Shown piece after piece: positions 28,298 to 38,100 of a stretch of 64,000 nucleotides of DNA. The translations under genes and the position numbers were made by a program. This stretch comes from Rhodococcus pseudokoreensis (GTDB lineage: Bacteria > Actinomycetota > Actinomycetes > Mycobacteriales > Mycobacteriaceae). Numbering within the stretch: the stretch's first letter is position 1; every line of letters begins with the position of its first letter. The notes beneath the pieces are model-generated. The model saw nothing but the letters and a program-made list of their open reading frames with translations, made no database searches and was not told where the DNA came from. The stretch lies in contig NZ_CP070619.1 of the NCBI RefSeq assembly GCF_017068395.1, forward strand, positions 1,178,001 through 1,242,000. The letters are read 5' to 3'.

Positions 28298-28328
28298 GGC
28301 CGCGCGAGGGCTATTCGCGCGGCCTTTT
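28298..28328. terminator. rho-independent terminator between convergent genes
   Basis: GGCCGCGCGA (28298-28307) pairs with TCGCGCGGCC (28315-28324) around a seven-base loop and is followed by TTTT. It serves the secreted-protein gene and overlaps the last codons of the convergent helicase gene. Confidence 0.85.
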
Positions 28329-30077
28329 CCTGTTGTCCCGGTCGCGCTGGAACTTTCCACCGGCCCGGTCGTCGCGGCCCCCACGGCCCGGACGGCCCGA
28401 CGGCGGCCCCGAATCGGGCTGCAGCTGAATCAACACCCCGGAGATCCGGGTACGGCGCAGCGCCTCGAGGGTTTCGCTGGACAGGTCGGCGGGCAATTCC
28501 ACCAGGCTGTGGTCCGGGCGGATGCTGATGTGCCCGAAGTCGCTGCGCCGCAGCCCGCCCTCGTTCGCGATGGCACCGACGATCGCACCCGGCACCACCC
28601 GGTGCCGCTTGCCGACCGCGATGCGGTACGTCGCGAGTTCCTGGCCTTCCGGCCCACGCGAGCGGGTCGGGGGGCCGTCGTCGAAACGGCGCGGCGGGCG
28701 GGGTTCACGGGGTTCACGTTCACGGCGGGGCGCGGGCGGCGGTTCGGGCGCCATGAGGAACGCCTCCCCGTCACGCGACTGCACCGCGAGGGCGGCGGCG
28801 ATGTCGGCGAGCGGAACGTCGTGCTCCTGCTCGTAGTCCTCGATCATCTTGCGGAACAACGCCAGGTTGTCGGACGTCAGGCTCTCGGTGATCGAGTCGC
28901 CGAACTTGGACACCCGCTGCGCGTTGACGTCGTCGACGCTGGGCAGCTGCATCTCGGCGAGCGGCTGACGCGTCGCCTTCTCGATGGCCTTGAGCAGGTG
29001 CCGTTCGCGCGGCGCCACGAACAGCAGCGCCTCGCCCGCGCGCCCGGCGCGACCGGTGCGGCCGATCCGGTGGACGTACGACTCCGTGTCGTGCGGGATG
29101 TCGTAGTTGACGACGTGGGAGATGCGTTCGACGTCCAGGCCACGCGCGGCCACGTCGGTGGCCACCAGGATGTCGAGGGCACCGCTCTTGAGCTGGCCGA
29201 TGGTCCGCTCACGCTGGGCCTGCACGATGTCGCCGTTGATGGCCGCAGCCGAGAAGCCGCGCGAGCGCAGCCGTTCCGCGAGGTCTTCGGTGGCCTGCTT
29301 GGTGCGCACGAAGATGATCATGGCCTCGAAGTCCTCGACCTCGAGGACACGTGTGAGGGCGTCGAGTTTGCGCTGGTGCGCCACCTGGACGTACCGCTGC
29401 GAGATGTTGGATGCCGTCGACGTCTTCGACTTCACCGTGATCTCGACCGGATCGTGCAGGTACTGCTTCGAGATCTTGCGGATGGCGCCCGGCATGGTGG
29501 CCGAGAACAGCGCGACCTGCTTGTATTCGGGGGTGTCGGAGAGGATGCGCTCGACATCCTCCTGGAACCCCATCTTCAGCATCTCGTCGGCCTCGTCCAG
29601 GACGAGGTAGGAGAGCTTGGACAGGTCGAGGGTGCCCTTCTCCAGGTGGTCGATCACCCGGCCGGGCGTGCCCACGACGACGTGCGCGCCGCGCCGCAGC
29701 CCCGACAGCTGGACGCCGTAGCTCTGACCGCCGTAGATCGGCAGCACGTGCAGGCCCGGGATGTGGGCGGAGTACTTGCCGAACGCCTCCGCGACCTGCA
29801 GGGCCAGTTCGCGGGTCGGCGCGAGGACCAACGCCTGCGGCGACTTCTGCGTCAGATCGATCTTCGAGAGGATCGGTACCGCGAACGCAGCGGTCTTGCC
29901 GGTGCCGGTCTGCGCGAGGCCGACGACGTCGTTGCCTGCAAGGAGCGGCGGAATGGTGGCGGCCTGGATCGGCGAGGGCGACTCGTAGCCCACATCGGAC
30001 AGTGCCTTCAAGACCCGATCGTCGATGTCGAGGTCGGCAAAAGTGGGGGGTTCGGGGTCACGCTCGATATCACTCAT
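28311..30077 (-). CDS. deaD: DEAD-box ATP-dependent RNA helicase (DeaD/CsdA type)
   Basis: This 588-residue helicase unwinds RNA in ribosome assembly, decay or cold adaptation. Its motifs appear in order: Q motif with PSPIQAATIP, I AQTGTGKT, Ia PTRELALQ, II VLDEADEM, III SATMP, IV IIFVRTK, V VATDVAARGLD, VI HRIGRTGRAGR. The C-terminal part has a DbpA-like RNA-binding domain (RIAVGKRHRVVPGAIVGAIA) and an Arg/Gly-rich tail. The start ATG 30077 (MSDIERDPEPPTF) is at the usual place; the longer frame to 30206 overlaps the divergent promoter. Confidence 0.92.
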   Translation of the reverse strand: MSDIERDPEPPTFADLDIDDRVLKALSDVGYESPSPIQAATIPPLLAGNDVVGLAQTGTGKTAAFAVPILSKIDLTQKSPQALVLAPTRELALQVAEAFGKYSAHIPGLHVLPIYGGQSYGVQLSGLRRGAHVVVGTPGRVIDHLEKGTLDLSKLSYLVLDEADEMLKMGFQEDVERILSDTPEYKQVALFSATMPGAIRKISKQYLHDPVEITVKSKTSTASNISQRYVQVAHQRKLDALTRVLEVEDFEAMIIFVRTKQATEDLAERLRSRGFSAAAINGDIVQAQRERTIGQLKSGALDILVATDVAARGLDVERISHVVNYDIPHDTESYVHRIGRTGRAGRAGEALLFVAPRERHLLKAIEKATRQPLAEMQLPSVDDVNAQRVSKFGDSITESLTSDNLALFRKMIEDYEQEHDVPLADIAAALAVQSRDGEAFLMAPEPPPAPRREREPREPRPPRRFDDGPPTRSRGPEGQELATYRIAVGKRHRVVPGAIVGAIANEGGLRRSDFGHISIRPDHSLVELPADLSSETLEALRRTRISGVLIQLQPDSGPPSGRPGRGGRDDRAGGKFQRDRDNRKRPRE

Positions 30078-30186
30078 TGACCAGCAGTTTAGTGCACGAG
30101 TCCACACTGCAACGCCACGCCGCGGAAATACGCGGCGACCGGGACGGGAGAGACCCGCCGCGGCGTCGTCGCCTAGCGTGGACGGC

Positions 30187-30984
30187 ATGGTCGATGTCGC
30201 TGTCATTCAGTTCGCTCCCGGTCAGGACAAGCAGGAGAACCTGCGCACGGTCCGCACGCTCGCCGCCGAGGCCGCGGGCCGCGGCGCGAAGGTGGTGGTG
30301 GCGCCGGAATACGCGATGTTCACGGCGCCCCGAACCGACGAGCGGATCGTCGAATCGGCCGAGGCCCTGGACGGCGAGTTCGTCGGCGGACTGGCCGCGA
30401 CCGCGAAGGAACTCGACGTCCATCTGGTTGCGGGCGTCAACGAGTCGCTGCCCGGCGACGATCGCATCTCCAACACCCTCGTCGCGCTCGGACCCGGCGG
30501 CGACATCGTCGCCACGTACCGCAAACTCCACCTGTACGACGCATTCGGCTACAAGGAATCGGACGTCATCCGCGCCGGGGAGATCGGCGCCCCGGAGACC
30601 TTCGCCGTCGACGGCCTCACGTTCGGCATGCAGACCTGCTACGACCTCCGGTTCCCCGAGGTCACCCGGCGGATCGTCGACGCGGGAGCCGACGTGCTGC
30701 TGCTGCCTGCGCAGTGGGTGCCCGGACCGCTCAAGGAGGATCACTGGTCGACCCTGATCCGGGCGCGCGCCATCGAGAACACCGTGTACGTGGCGGCCGC
30801 CGATCAGAGCGCGCGCACCGGGGCCGGGAACAGCATGATCGTCGACCCGATGGGTGTGACGCTCGTGTCGCTCGGCGAGCGGGTGGGCACCGCGGTCGCG
30901 ACGGTCGACGCGGAGCGGATCACCGAGGTGCGGGAGAAGAACCCCGCCCTCGCCCTGCGCCGATTCACCGTCAGCGAGATCTGA
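30187..30984 (+). CDS. carbon-nitrogen hydrolase (nitrilase superfamily, deaminated-glutathione amidase or omega-amidase type)
   Basis: This 265-residue enzyme has the complete Glu-Lys-Cys triad, with Glu in VVAPEYAMF, Lys in YRKLHLYDAF and Cys in GMQTCYDLRFPE. The YDLRFPE form and the short length place it with the Nit/omega-amidase branch, which clears deaminated glutathione or similar keto-amides, rather than with true nitrilases. The start is ATG 30187 (MVDVAVIQF). It diverges from deaD and is followed after 59 bp by a phosphoribosyltransferase gene on the same strand. Confidence 0.85.
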   Translation: MVDVAVIQFAPGQDKQENLRTVRTLAAEAAGRGAKVVVAPEYAMFTAPRTDERIVESAEALDGEFVGGLAATAKELDVHLVAGVNESLPGDDRISNTLVALGPGGDIVATYRKLHLYDAFGYKESDVIRAGEIGAPETFAVDGLTFGMQTCYDLRFPEVTRRIVDAGADVLLLPAQWVPGPLKEDHWSTLIRARAIENTVYVAAADQSARTGAGNSMIVDPMGVTLVSLGERVGTAVATVDAERITEVREKNPALALRRFTVSEI

Positions 30985-31043
30985 GCGGCCCGATCGGGAG
31001 TAGCGTCGGAGACGAACCGTTCTTCACGATCACGGAGCGTTCG

Positions 31044-31673
31044 ATGTTCTACACCAGTCGCGCCGACGCCGGTCGCCGACTGGCCGCCGCGCTGGACCAC
31101 CTGCGCGGAACCGACCTGGTGGTGCTCGGCCTGCCGCGCGGCGGCGTCCCCGTCGCATTCGAGATCGCAGCTGCCCTGTCGGCACCCCTCGACGTCGTGC
31201 TCGTCCGCAAACTGGGTGTGCCGTGGCAGCCGGAACTCGCGATGGGCGCGATCGGCGAGGGCGAATCCCGGGTGATCAACGACGACGTTCTCCGCATCGC
31301 CCGGGTCAGCAAGGTCTCGCTCGCCATGGTGGAGGCGAAGGAGCGCCACGAACTCGAGCGGCGGGCACGGGTGCTGCGTGGCAACAAACCGCGGGCGTCG
31401 CTGAGGGGCCGCGTCGCCGTCCTCGTCGACGACGGCATGGCCACGGGCGCGACCGCGGCGGTGGCCTGCCAGTCGGTGAAGAAGCTGGGCGCGGCCCGGG
31501 TGATCGTCGCGGTCCCGGTGGCCGCGCCCGAGGCAGTCGGCAGGCTGCGCGTGACCGCCGATGAGGTGGTCTGCCCCTACACCCCAGCCGATCTCGGCGG
31601 CGTCGGCAACGCGTACGCCGATTTTCATCAACTCTCGGACAGCGAGGTCACAGACCTGCTGACGCCCCGCTGA
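31044..31673 (+). CDS. phosphoribosyltransferase-domain protein
   Basis: This 209-residue type I PRTase-fold protein has the PRPP-binding loop VAVLVDDGMATGATA near residue 131 and an N-terminal GLPRGGVPVAFEIA segment. This subfamily (often beside stress or erythromycin-esterase genes) has no assigned substrate and differs from hypoxanthine or uracil PRTases. The start is ATG 31044. It may share a transcript with the amidase upstream. Confidence 0.82.
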   Translation: MFYTSRADAGRRLAAALDHLRGTDLVVLGLPRGGVPVAFEIAAALSAPLDVVLVRKLGVPWQPELAMGAIGEGESRVINDDVLRIARVSKVSLAMVEAKERHELERRARVLRGNKPRASLRGRVAVLVDDGMATGATAAVACQSVKKLGAARVIVAVPVAAPEAVGRLRVTADEVVCPYTPADLGGVGNAYADFHQLSDSEVTDLLTPR

Positions 31674-31772
31674 CGGTCGTTCTCGAGGAATCTTCAGCTC
31701 CAGTGCAACGTTCCCGGAGGCCCTGTCGATACACCGGACAGAGCACAGAACAGACTGCCTTTGGAGGATCTC

Positions 31773-32477
31773 GTGACCGTCTCTGCCGATACCGTCGAAA
31801 CCGTCGTCACCGCGTGCCGCGACCGATTGGGCGACCCGTCCGGCTGGGTCACCTCCGATGCCTACCGGCACAGCCTCGCGCTCTGCATCATCGAATCGGT
31901 GCAGTCGAGTGCCGGGCACAGCGAGGTCGCCGTCGTCGACCGCTACCTGGCATATCGGCGGGCGCACCCCGATCAGCCCCTCACCGATGGCGCCCGCGAC
32001 CTCCTCCGCACATTCGAGGAGGCGGGCAGCTCGGACCAGTGGGCGGGCAAGGTCGGCTCGTACAAGCGGCGGTACACCGCCACCGGCGTGCCGATCGAGG
32101 CGCGTCACATCCAGCTGGCGGCCGAGCGACTACACCAGCTCCGCATCAACAGCATCGACGACCTCCTCGAGGCCGCCAGGGACGAAGCCGCCCTGGAGCA
32201 GATCCACGACGCGTGGATCGAGGTGTGCGGGGAGAGCAGCGACGTCACGTGGGCGCACTTCCTGATGCTCGCCGGCATCCCCGGCGTGCGGCCGAATCGG
32301 GTGGCGGACGTCTTCATCAGCGGCGCGCTCGGCATCTCGGAAGCCACCGACGACGGCCTGGCCGAGGAGATTCTCGCGGCGACCGCGACGGAACTCGGGG
32401 TCGATCCCGACCAGTTGAACTATGCGATCCGGCGCTGGCTGTCCGCGAACTCGCGCCGTCTCGAAGAGGCCGCCTGA
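31773..32477 (+). CDS. conserved protein of unknown function with a possible helix-hairpin-helix
   Basis: This 234-residue, mostly alpha-helical, soluble protein is not in any family I recognise. The segment AHFLMLAGIPGVRPNRVADVF resembles the hairpin of DNA-glycosylase-type HhH folds (hydrophobic-GIPG-hydrophobic), so DNA binding is possible. The start GTG 31773 is chosen because GGAGG lies at 31763-31767; a TTG 12 bp earlier lies within that ribosome site. It stands alone between the PRTase and fadD15. Confidence 0.7.
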   Translation: MTVSADTVETVVTACRDRLGDPSGWVTSDAYRHSLALCIIESVQSSAGHSEVAVVDRYLAYRRAHPDQPLTDGARDLLRTFEEAGSSDQWAGKVGSYKRRYTATGVPIEARHIQLAAERLHQLRINSIDDLLEAARDEAALEQIHDAWIEVCGESSDVTWAHFLMLAGIPGVRPNRVADVFISGALGISEATDDGLAEEILAATATELGVDPDQLNYAIRRWLSANSRRLEEAA

Positions 32478-32569
32478 GTTATCAGTTTACGTCGAGTTAC
32501 ACTAATCTCCGCTGGTCAAAACAGAAATACACATAACGGACATCAGCCCTGGTGCGAAACTAGGACAAA

Positions 32570-32585
32570 TGTGATCGAATGCACA
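32570..32585. promoter_or_regulatory. near-consensus Crp-type site upstream of fadD15
   Basis: TGTGATCGAATGCACA matches TGTGA-N6-TCACA in 9 of 10 fixed positions and ends 31 bp before the fadD15 start, in a locally AT-rich 140-bp gap. It is weaker than the site at 18937. Confidence 0.4.
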
Positions 32586-32616
32586 TCCGTCATGTCGTTT
32601 CAGTGGAGGGGTCATA

Positions 32617-34407
32617 GTGCGTGAATTCTCGGTACCGCAGTCGTTCTCAATTCCGGAGGACGCCTCCATGGCGGACACGGTCTTCCGTCATGCCGAGGAA
32701 GACCCGAGGTTCGTTCCGTTCAAGCGCCCGGGCAACGGTGGCTGGGTAGACGTCACCGCCGCCGAGTTCGCGGAGCAGGTCTCCGCCGTCGCGAAGGGCC
32801 TCATCGCGTCGGGCATCGAACTCGGTGACCGCGTCGCGATCCTCTCCGCCACCCGGTACGAGTGGGTCGTCATCGACTACGCAATCTGGACGGCAGGCGG
32901 GTGCACCGTCGCCATCTACGAAACGTCCGCACCAGATCAGGCCAAGTGGATCCTCGAGGACTCCGGCACGTCACTGCTCGTCGTCGAGAACGCGAAGCAG
33001 GCCGACGCGCTGAAGGTCGTCACCGAGGCCGCCCCGGACCTGCGCGAGGTCCTGCAGATCGAGGGTGCGGGCGCGATCGAGGAACTGTCGAAGCGCGGCG
33101 AGAGCGTCACCGACGAGCAGCTGCACGAGCGTCGCCACCAGGTGCGCGCGTCGTCCCCCGCAACCCTCATCTACACGTCGGGCACCACGGGCCGCCCCAA
33201 GGGCGTGCAGTTGACGCACTCCAACTTCTACGCGGAGTCCGCCGCCGTGAAGTTGGCGCTCAGCGACGCGATGTACGCGGGCAGGCGCACCCTGATGTTC
33301 CTGCCCCTCGCGCACGTCTTCGCCCGCGCCATCTCGTTCGGGGCGTTCGACGCCAAGGTCACGGTCGCGCACACCGCCGACCTCACCACGCTGCTCGACC
33401 AGTTCGCCGCGTTCAAGCCGCACTTCATCCTGTCGGTGCCGCGCGTGTTCGAGAAGGTCTACAACTCCGCCAAGCAGAAGGCGTACGACGGCGGCAAGGG
33501 CAGCATCTTCGAGAAGGCGTCCGCCACGGCGATCGCGTACAGCGAGGCGCAGGACACCGGCGGCGCCGGGCTGGGCCTCAAACTCAAGCACGCCCTGTTC
33601 GACAAGCTCGTCTACTCGAAGCTGCGCACCGCGCTCGGCGGCGAATGCGACCGCGCCGTCTCCGGTGGCGCCGCGCTCGGCGCCCGCCTCGGTCACTTCT
33701 TCCGCGGCATCGGCGTCCCGGTGTACGAGGGCTACGGTCTCACCGAGACCAGCGCCGCCATCTCCGTGAACACCACCCGCGCGCAGAAGGTCGGCACCGT
33801 CGGCAAGCCGATCGACGGCCACGCCGCGAAGATCGGCGAGGACGGCGAACTGCTGCTGAAGGGTCCCGTCGTGTTCGGCGGGTACTGGCACAACGATCAG
33901 GCCACCGCGGATTCGATCCGGGACGGCTGGTTCCACACCGGCGACCTCGGCTCGATCGACGAAGAGGGCTACATCTCGATCACCGGCCGCAAGAAGGAAA
34001 TCATCGTCACCGCGGGCGGCAAGAACGTCGCGCCCGCGGTCCTCGAGGACGCCCTCCGCGCGCACCCGCTGATCAGCCAGTGCCTCGTGGTCGGCGACGG
34101 CAAGCCGTTCATCGGCGCACTCATCACCCTCGACTCCGAGACCCTCCCCGGCTGGAAGGAACGCCACGGGCTGGCCGCCGACACCCCGGTGTCCGAACTG
34201 GTGAAGAACCCCGACCTGGTCGCCGAGATCGACGAGGCCGTCGCCGAGGGCAACAAGAAGGTGTCCAACCCGGAGCGGATCAAGAAGTACCGCATCCTCG
34301 AGGTCGACTTCACGCAGGAGACCGGTGAGCTCACGCCCACGCTGAAGCTCAAGCGCAACGTCATCCACAAGGAGCACGGCGCGGCCATCGAGGCCATCTA
34401 CGCGTAA
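32617..34407 (+). CDS. fadD15: long-chain fatty-acid-CoA ligase, FadD15 type
   Basis: This 596-residue ligase forms long-chain acyl-CoA for beta-oxidation and lipid synthesis. The P-loop LIYTSGTTGRPKGVQLTH is near 185-202, the linker motif is VYEGYGLTETSA, A7 is WFHTGDLGSIDEEG, and A8 is ITGRKKEIIVTAGGKNVAP. The C-terminal motif GELTPTLKLKRN holds the catalytic Lys. Length and the long insertion after the P-loop match FadD15 (Rv2187) of mycobacteria. The start GTG 32617 follows GGAGGGG. A hairpin of the CCGTGAGT family ends the unit. Confidence 0.92.
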   Translation: MREFSVPQSFSIPEDASMADTVFRHAEEDPRFVPFKRPGNGGWVDVTAAEFAEQVSAVAKGLIASGIELGDRVAILSATRYEWVVIDYAIWTAGGCTVAIYETSAPDQAKWILEDSGTSLLVVENAKQADALKVVTEAAPDLREVLQIEGAGAIEELSKRGESVTDEQLHERRHQVRASSPATLIYTSGTTGRPKGVQLTHSNFYAESAAVKLALSDAMYAGRRTLMFLPLAHVFARAISFGAFDAKVTVAHTADLTTLLDQFAAFKPHFILSVPRVFEKVYNSAKQKAYDGGKGSIFEKASATAIAYSEAQDTGGAGLGLKLKHALFDKLVYSKLRTALGGECDRAVSGGAALGARLGHFFRGIGVPVYEGYGLTETSAAISVNTTRAQKVGTVGKPIDGHAAKIGEDGELLLKGPVVFGGYWHNDQATADSIRDGWFHTGDLGSIDEEGYISITGRKKEIIVTAGGKNVAPAVLEDALRAHPLISQCLVVGDGKPFIGALITLDSETLPGWKERHGLAADTPVSELVKNPDLVAEIDEAVAEGNKKVSNPERIKKYRILEVDFTQETGELTPTLKLKRNVIHKEHGAAIEAIYA

Positions 34408-34417
34408 GCGGCTCCGC

Positions 34418-34467
34418 CGCCCGTGAGTGACTACGGAGTCCCTGCACTCCTCAACCACTCACGGGCG
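34418..34467. terminator. bidirectional hairpin terminator (CCGTGAGT family)
   Basis: The outer stem 34418-34429 pairs with 34456-34467 (CGCCCGTGAGTG-type arms). After a mismatched bulge, an inner stem GGAGT (34435-34439) pairs with ACTCC (34446-34450). It lies between fadD15 and the convergent hydrolase gene, overlapping the latter's last codons. The outer arm CCGTGAGT is shared with 14479-14524. Confidence 0.7.
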
Positions 34468-35082
34468 CGCAGCGCCCAGCACGAAATCGCGGACCACGGC
34501 CGTGACGGCGGCGTGGACCTTCTCGTGCAGCAGGTCGTGTCCGGCGTCGTCGAACTCCCGTAGTTCGAGGCCCGCGATGCGCGCCGCCCAGTCCCGGACG
34601 GGATCGATCGGTGCCATGCGGTCGTCCACGCCGTGGACCGCGAGCAACGGCATCTCCAGCGAACCCAGCGCGTCCGCCGTCTGCTTCACGGCGGCGGTCT
34701 TCGGGGTCCCGCACAGAATCGCGCGCCGGAATCCGGAGTCGCCGCGCATGAGGAGTTCCATCGAGACGGCAGCCCCGAGGGAATGCCCCATCAGCACGCG
34801 CGGGACGTCCGGTGCGTGCTGCTCCGCGAGGCGGGTGAGGAGCGCGGCGTCCTCCGCCAGTTCTGCGACGGACCCCGGATGGTCACCCTCGGACAGGCCG
34901 TGACCCGCCTGGTCGATTCCCCACACCCCGATTCCCGCCGGCGTCAGCCCGCGCGCGAACCGGTGGTAATGCCCCGTGTGCTGCCCCATCCCGTGCAGAA
35001 ACACCAGCTGGACGGCGGGTCCTCCCACCGCGCTCCAGTGCCGGTAGTGGACTCGTCCGGAGTGGCCGTCGAAGAAGGGCAT
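34459..35082 (-). CDS. alpha/beta hydrolase (monoacylglycerol lipase-like)
   Basis: This 207-residue serine hydrolase has the oxyanion region FLHGMGQHTGHY, the nucleophile elbow MGHSLGAAV (Ser near 98), and the late Asp and His in VHGVDDRMAP and DAGHDLLHEK. The layout resembles Serine aminopeptidase S33/monoglyceride lipases. Being cytoplasmic and convergent with fadD15, a link to lipid turnover is possible but not shown. Start ATG 35082; an in-frame ATG nine bases upstream (35091) is equally possible. Confidence 0.8.
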   Translation of the reverse strand: MPFFDGHSGRVHYRHWSAVGGPAVQLVFLHGMGQHTGHYHRFARGLTPAGIGVWGIDQAGHGLSEGDHPGSVAELAEDAALLTRLAEQHAPDVPRVLMGHSLGAAVSMELLMRGDSGFRRAILCGTPKTAAVKQTADALGSLEMPLLAVHGVDDRMAPIDPVRDWAARIAGLELREFDDAGHDLLHEKVHAAVTAVVRDFVLGAARP

Positions 35083-35160
35083 GGCTGCCATTCTGGACGT
35101 GTCGCCCCCCGATGGCACAATCGGCCGGGTGAACTCACCGGCAGAACTGGGGACGTAGCT

Positions 35161-38100
35161 GTGTTCCTCCTCGACGACACCATCGTCTACAGCGCCAGCG
35201 ACCTCTCCGCGGCCGCCACCTGCGAGTTCGCGTTGCTGCGCCGGTTGGATGCCACGCTCGGGCTCGGCGGCGGCGCCGCCGCCACATCCGTCGACGACGA
35301 TCCGATGCTGCGACGGACGTCGAGCCTGGGCGACGCGCACGAGCATCGCCGGCTCGAGCAGTTCCGCGGCGAGTTCGGCGACGGGGTGGTCACGATGGAC
35401 CGGCCCGAGTACACCACCGTGGGTCTGTTCGACGCGAACCTGGCCACCGTGGAGGCGATCCGCGGCGGCGCCGACGTCGTGTACCAGGGCACGTTCTTCG
35501 ACGGCCGCTTCCTGGGCTTCTGCGACTTCCTCGTCCGCGACGGCGACACGTACGCCGTCTACGACACCAAGCTGTCCCGGCACGCGAAGGTGTCGGCTCT
35601 CCTCCAGCTCGCCGCCTACGCGGAAGCGCTCGCCGGCAACGGAATTCCCACGTCTCCCGACGTCCACCTGCTGCTCGGCGACGACAGCGACTCGGCGCAC
35701 CCGCTCGGCGACATCGTCCCGGTGTACTCCGCCCGACGCGCCTCGCTCGAACGGATCCTCGACGAGCACCGCGACGAGAAGTCGGTCGCGGAGTGGGGCG
35801 ACCCCCGGTACACGGCGTGCGGCCGCTGCGACACGTGCACCCCGGAGGTCGAGCAGCACCGCGACCTGCTGCTGGTCGCCGGAATGCGCTCGACGCAGCG
35901 GAGCCGGCTGATCGCGGCCGGGATCGGCACGCTCGACGCCCTCGCCGCGCATGCCGGCAGTGTCGAGGGGCTGCCCGAGCGCACCCTCGAATCGCTGCGT
36001 GCGCAGGCCGCTCTGCAGTTGCGGCAGGAGTCCTCGGGCACCCCCGAGTTCCAGCTGTACGCCCCGCAGGCCCTGGGCGGGCTGCCGGAACCGGACGACG
36101 GCGACATCTTCTTCGACTTCGAGGGTGACCCGCTGTGGGCCGAGAACGGTTCCACCGACTGGGGTCTCGAATACCTCTTCGGCGTGGTCGAGGGTCCCGC
36201 CGACGCCGCCGTGTTCCGGCCGTTCTGGGCACACGACCGCGTGGAGGAGCGGCACGCGCTCGTCGATTTCCTCGACTACGTGACGGCGCGACGTCAGCAG
36301 TACCCGAACATGCACATCTACCACTACGCCGCGTACGAGAAGTCGGCGCTGCTGCGGCTGGCGGGGCGGCACGGCGTCGGCGAGGAAACCGTCGACACCC
36401 TGCTGCGCGACAACGTCCTCGTCGACCTGTACCCGGTGGTGCGCGGCTGCCTGCGGATCGGTGAACGGTCCTACAGCATCAAGAAACTCGAACCGCTGTA
36501 CATGCCGGAGCAGCCGCGCGACGGCGACGTCACCAACGCCGCCGCGTCGGTGGTCGCGTACGCCGACTACTGCGATCACCGCGACAACGGCCGCGACGAG
36601 GAGGCCCGCGCGCTGCTGCAGGGCATCGCCGACTACAACGAGTACGACTGCGATTCCACGTTGCGGCTGCGCGACTGGCTGATCGGGCAGGCGCGGACGC
36701 ACGACGTGGCCCTCCGGCCGCCGGGCGACGGGCCCACCCCGGTGACCGAGGACTGCACGCCCGCGGAGGCGGCGTTGCGCGAGTTCGCCGGGCACGGACC
36801 GAGCGAGCACCGGGAACACGACCAGCAGGCCGCCGCACTCATGGCGGCGGCGGTCGGCTATCACCGGCGCGAGCGGAAACCGTTCTGGTGGGCTCACTTC
36901 GATCGGCTGGTCGTGCCGCACGACGAACTGTCGGACATCCGGGACGTGCTGGTGGTGTCGTCCGCGGTCGTCGAGGAGAGCTGGCACAAGAGCAGTCCCC
37001 GGCAGCGCAAGCTGCGCCGGCGTCTCGAACTCACCGGCCGGTTCGGGACCGGGAGCACGGTGGGGCCCAAGACCACGATGTACGCGCTGTACGACGTTCC
37101 CGCGCCGGAGGCGGTCGCCGGCGACAACCCGCAGCAGCGGGGAACGTGCACCGTCAACGTGCTCGAGGTCGGGAAGGACGGCCGCCGCCGCGACGTGGTG
37201 ATCGTCGAAGAACTCCTGAACGGCGAGGAGTACGGGCAACTTCCGACGGCGATCACCCCCGGGCCACCGATCACGACCGACCGCATCGAATCGGCGATCG
37301 CGGTGGCCGCGGACGGCATGTGCTCACCGCTGCCGGAGCTTCCGCTGTGCGCGTCCGTGGACATCCTGCGGCGGTCCGATCCGCGCACCCGGAGCGGGAA
37401 TCCGCTTCCGCCCGTCGACGGCACGGACTACGCGGGCGCGATCACCGCGGCCCTGCTCGATCTCGAGGACTCGTACGTCGCGGTGCAGGGTCCGCCCGGC
37501 ACCGGCAAGACGTACACCGGGGCCCGGGTGATCAAGACACTCGTCGAACAGCACCACTGGCGGATCGGCGTGGTCGCGCAGTCGCATTCGGTGATCGAGA
37601 ACATGCTCGGCGGCGTCGTGAAGGCCGGGCTCCCCGCCGAACTCGTCGCGAAGAAGGACGGGCGGCATCGCGCCGCGACGTGGACCGACATCAGTTCCAA
37701 CGACTACCCCGGCTTCATCGACCAGGCGGAGGATACGGGCTGCGTGATCGGCGGGACCGCCTGGGACTTCGCCAACACCGACCGCGTTCCGCCCGGCAGC
37801 CTCGACCTGCTGGTCATCGACGAGGCCGGGCAGTTCGCTCTCGCCAACACGATCGCGGTGGGCGGTGCGGCCCGCAATCTCCTGCTGCTCGGCGATCCCC
37901 AGCAGCTCCCGCAGGTCAGCCAGGGTACCCATCCGGAACCGGTGGACGCGTCGGCTCTCGGGTGGCTCGCCGAGGGGCACGGGGCGTTGCCCGCGAGCCG
38001 GGGCTACTTCCTCGAACGCACGTGGCGGATGCACCCCCAGCTGTGTGCTCCCGTCTCGACGCTGTCGTACGACGGCAAACTGCGTTCGCAGGAATCCGCC

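Noticed and set aside
35083..37239. Upstream extension of the hydrolase frame on the minus strand
   Set aside because: It is the antisense shadow of the nuclease-helicase gene; the hydrolase fold begins only at 35082.
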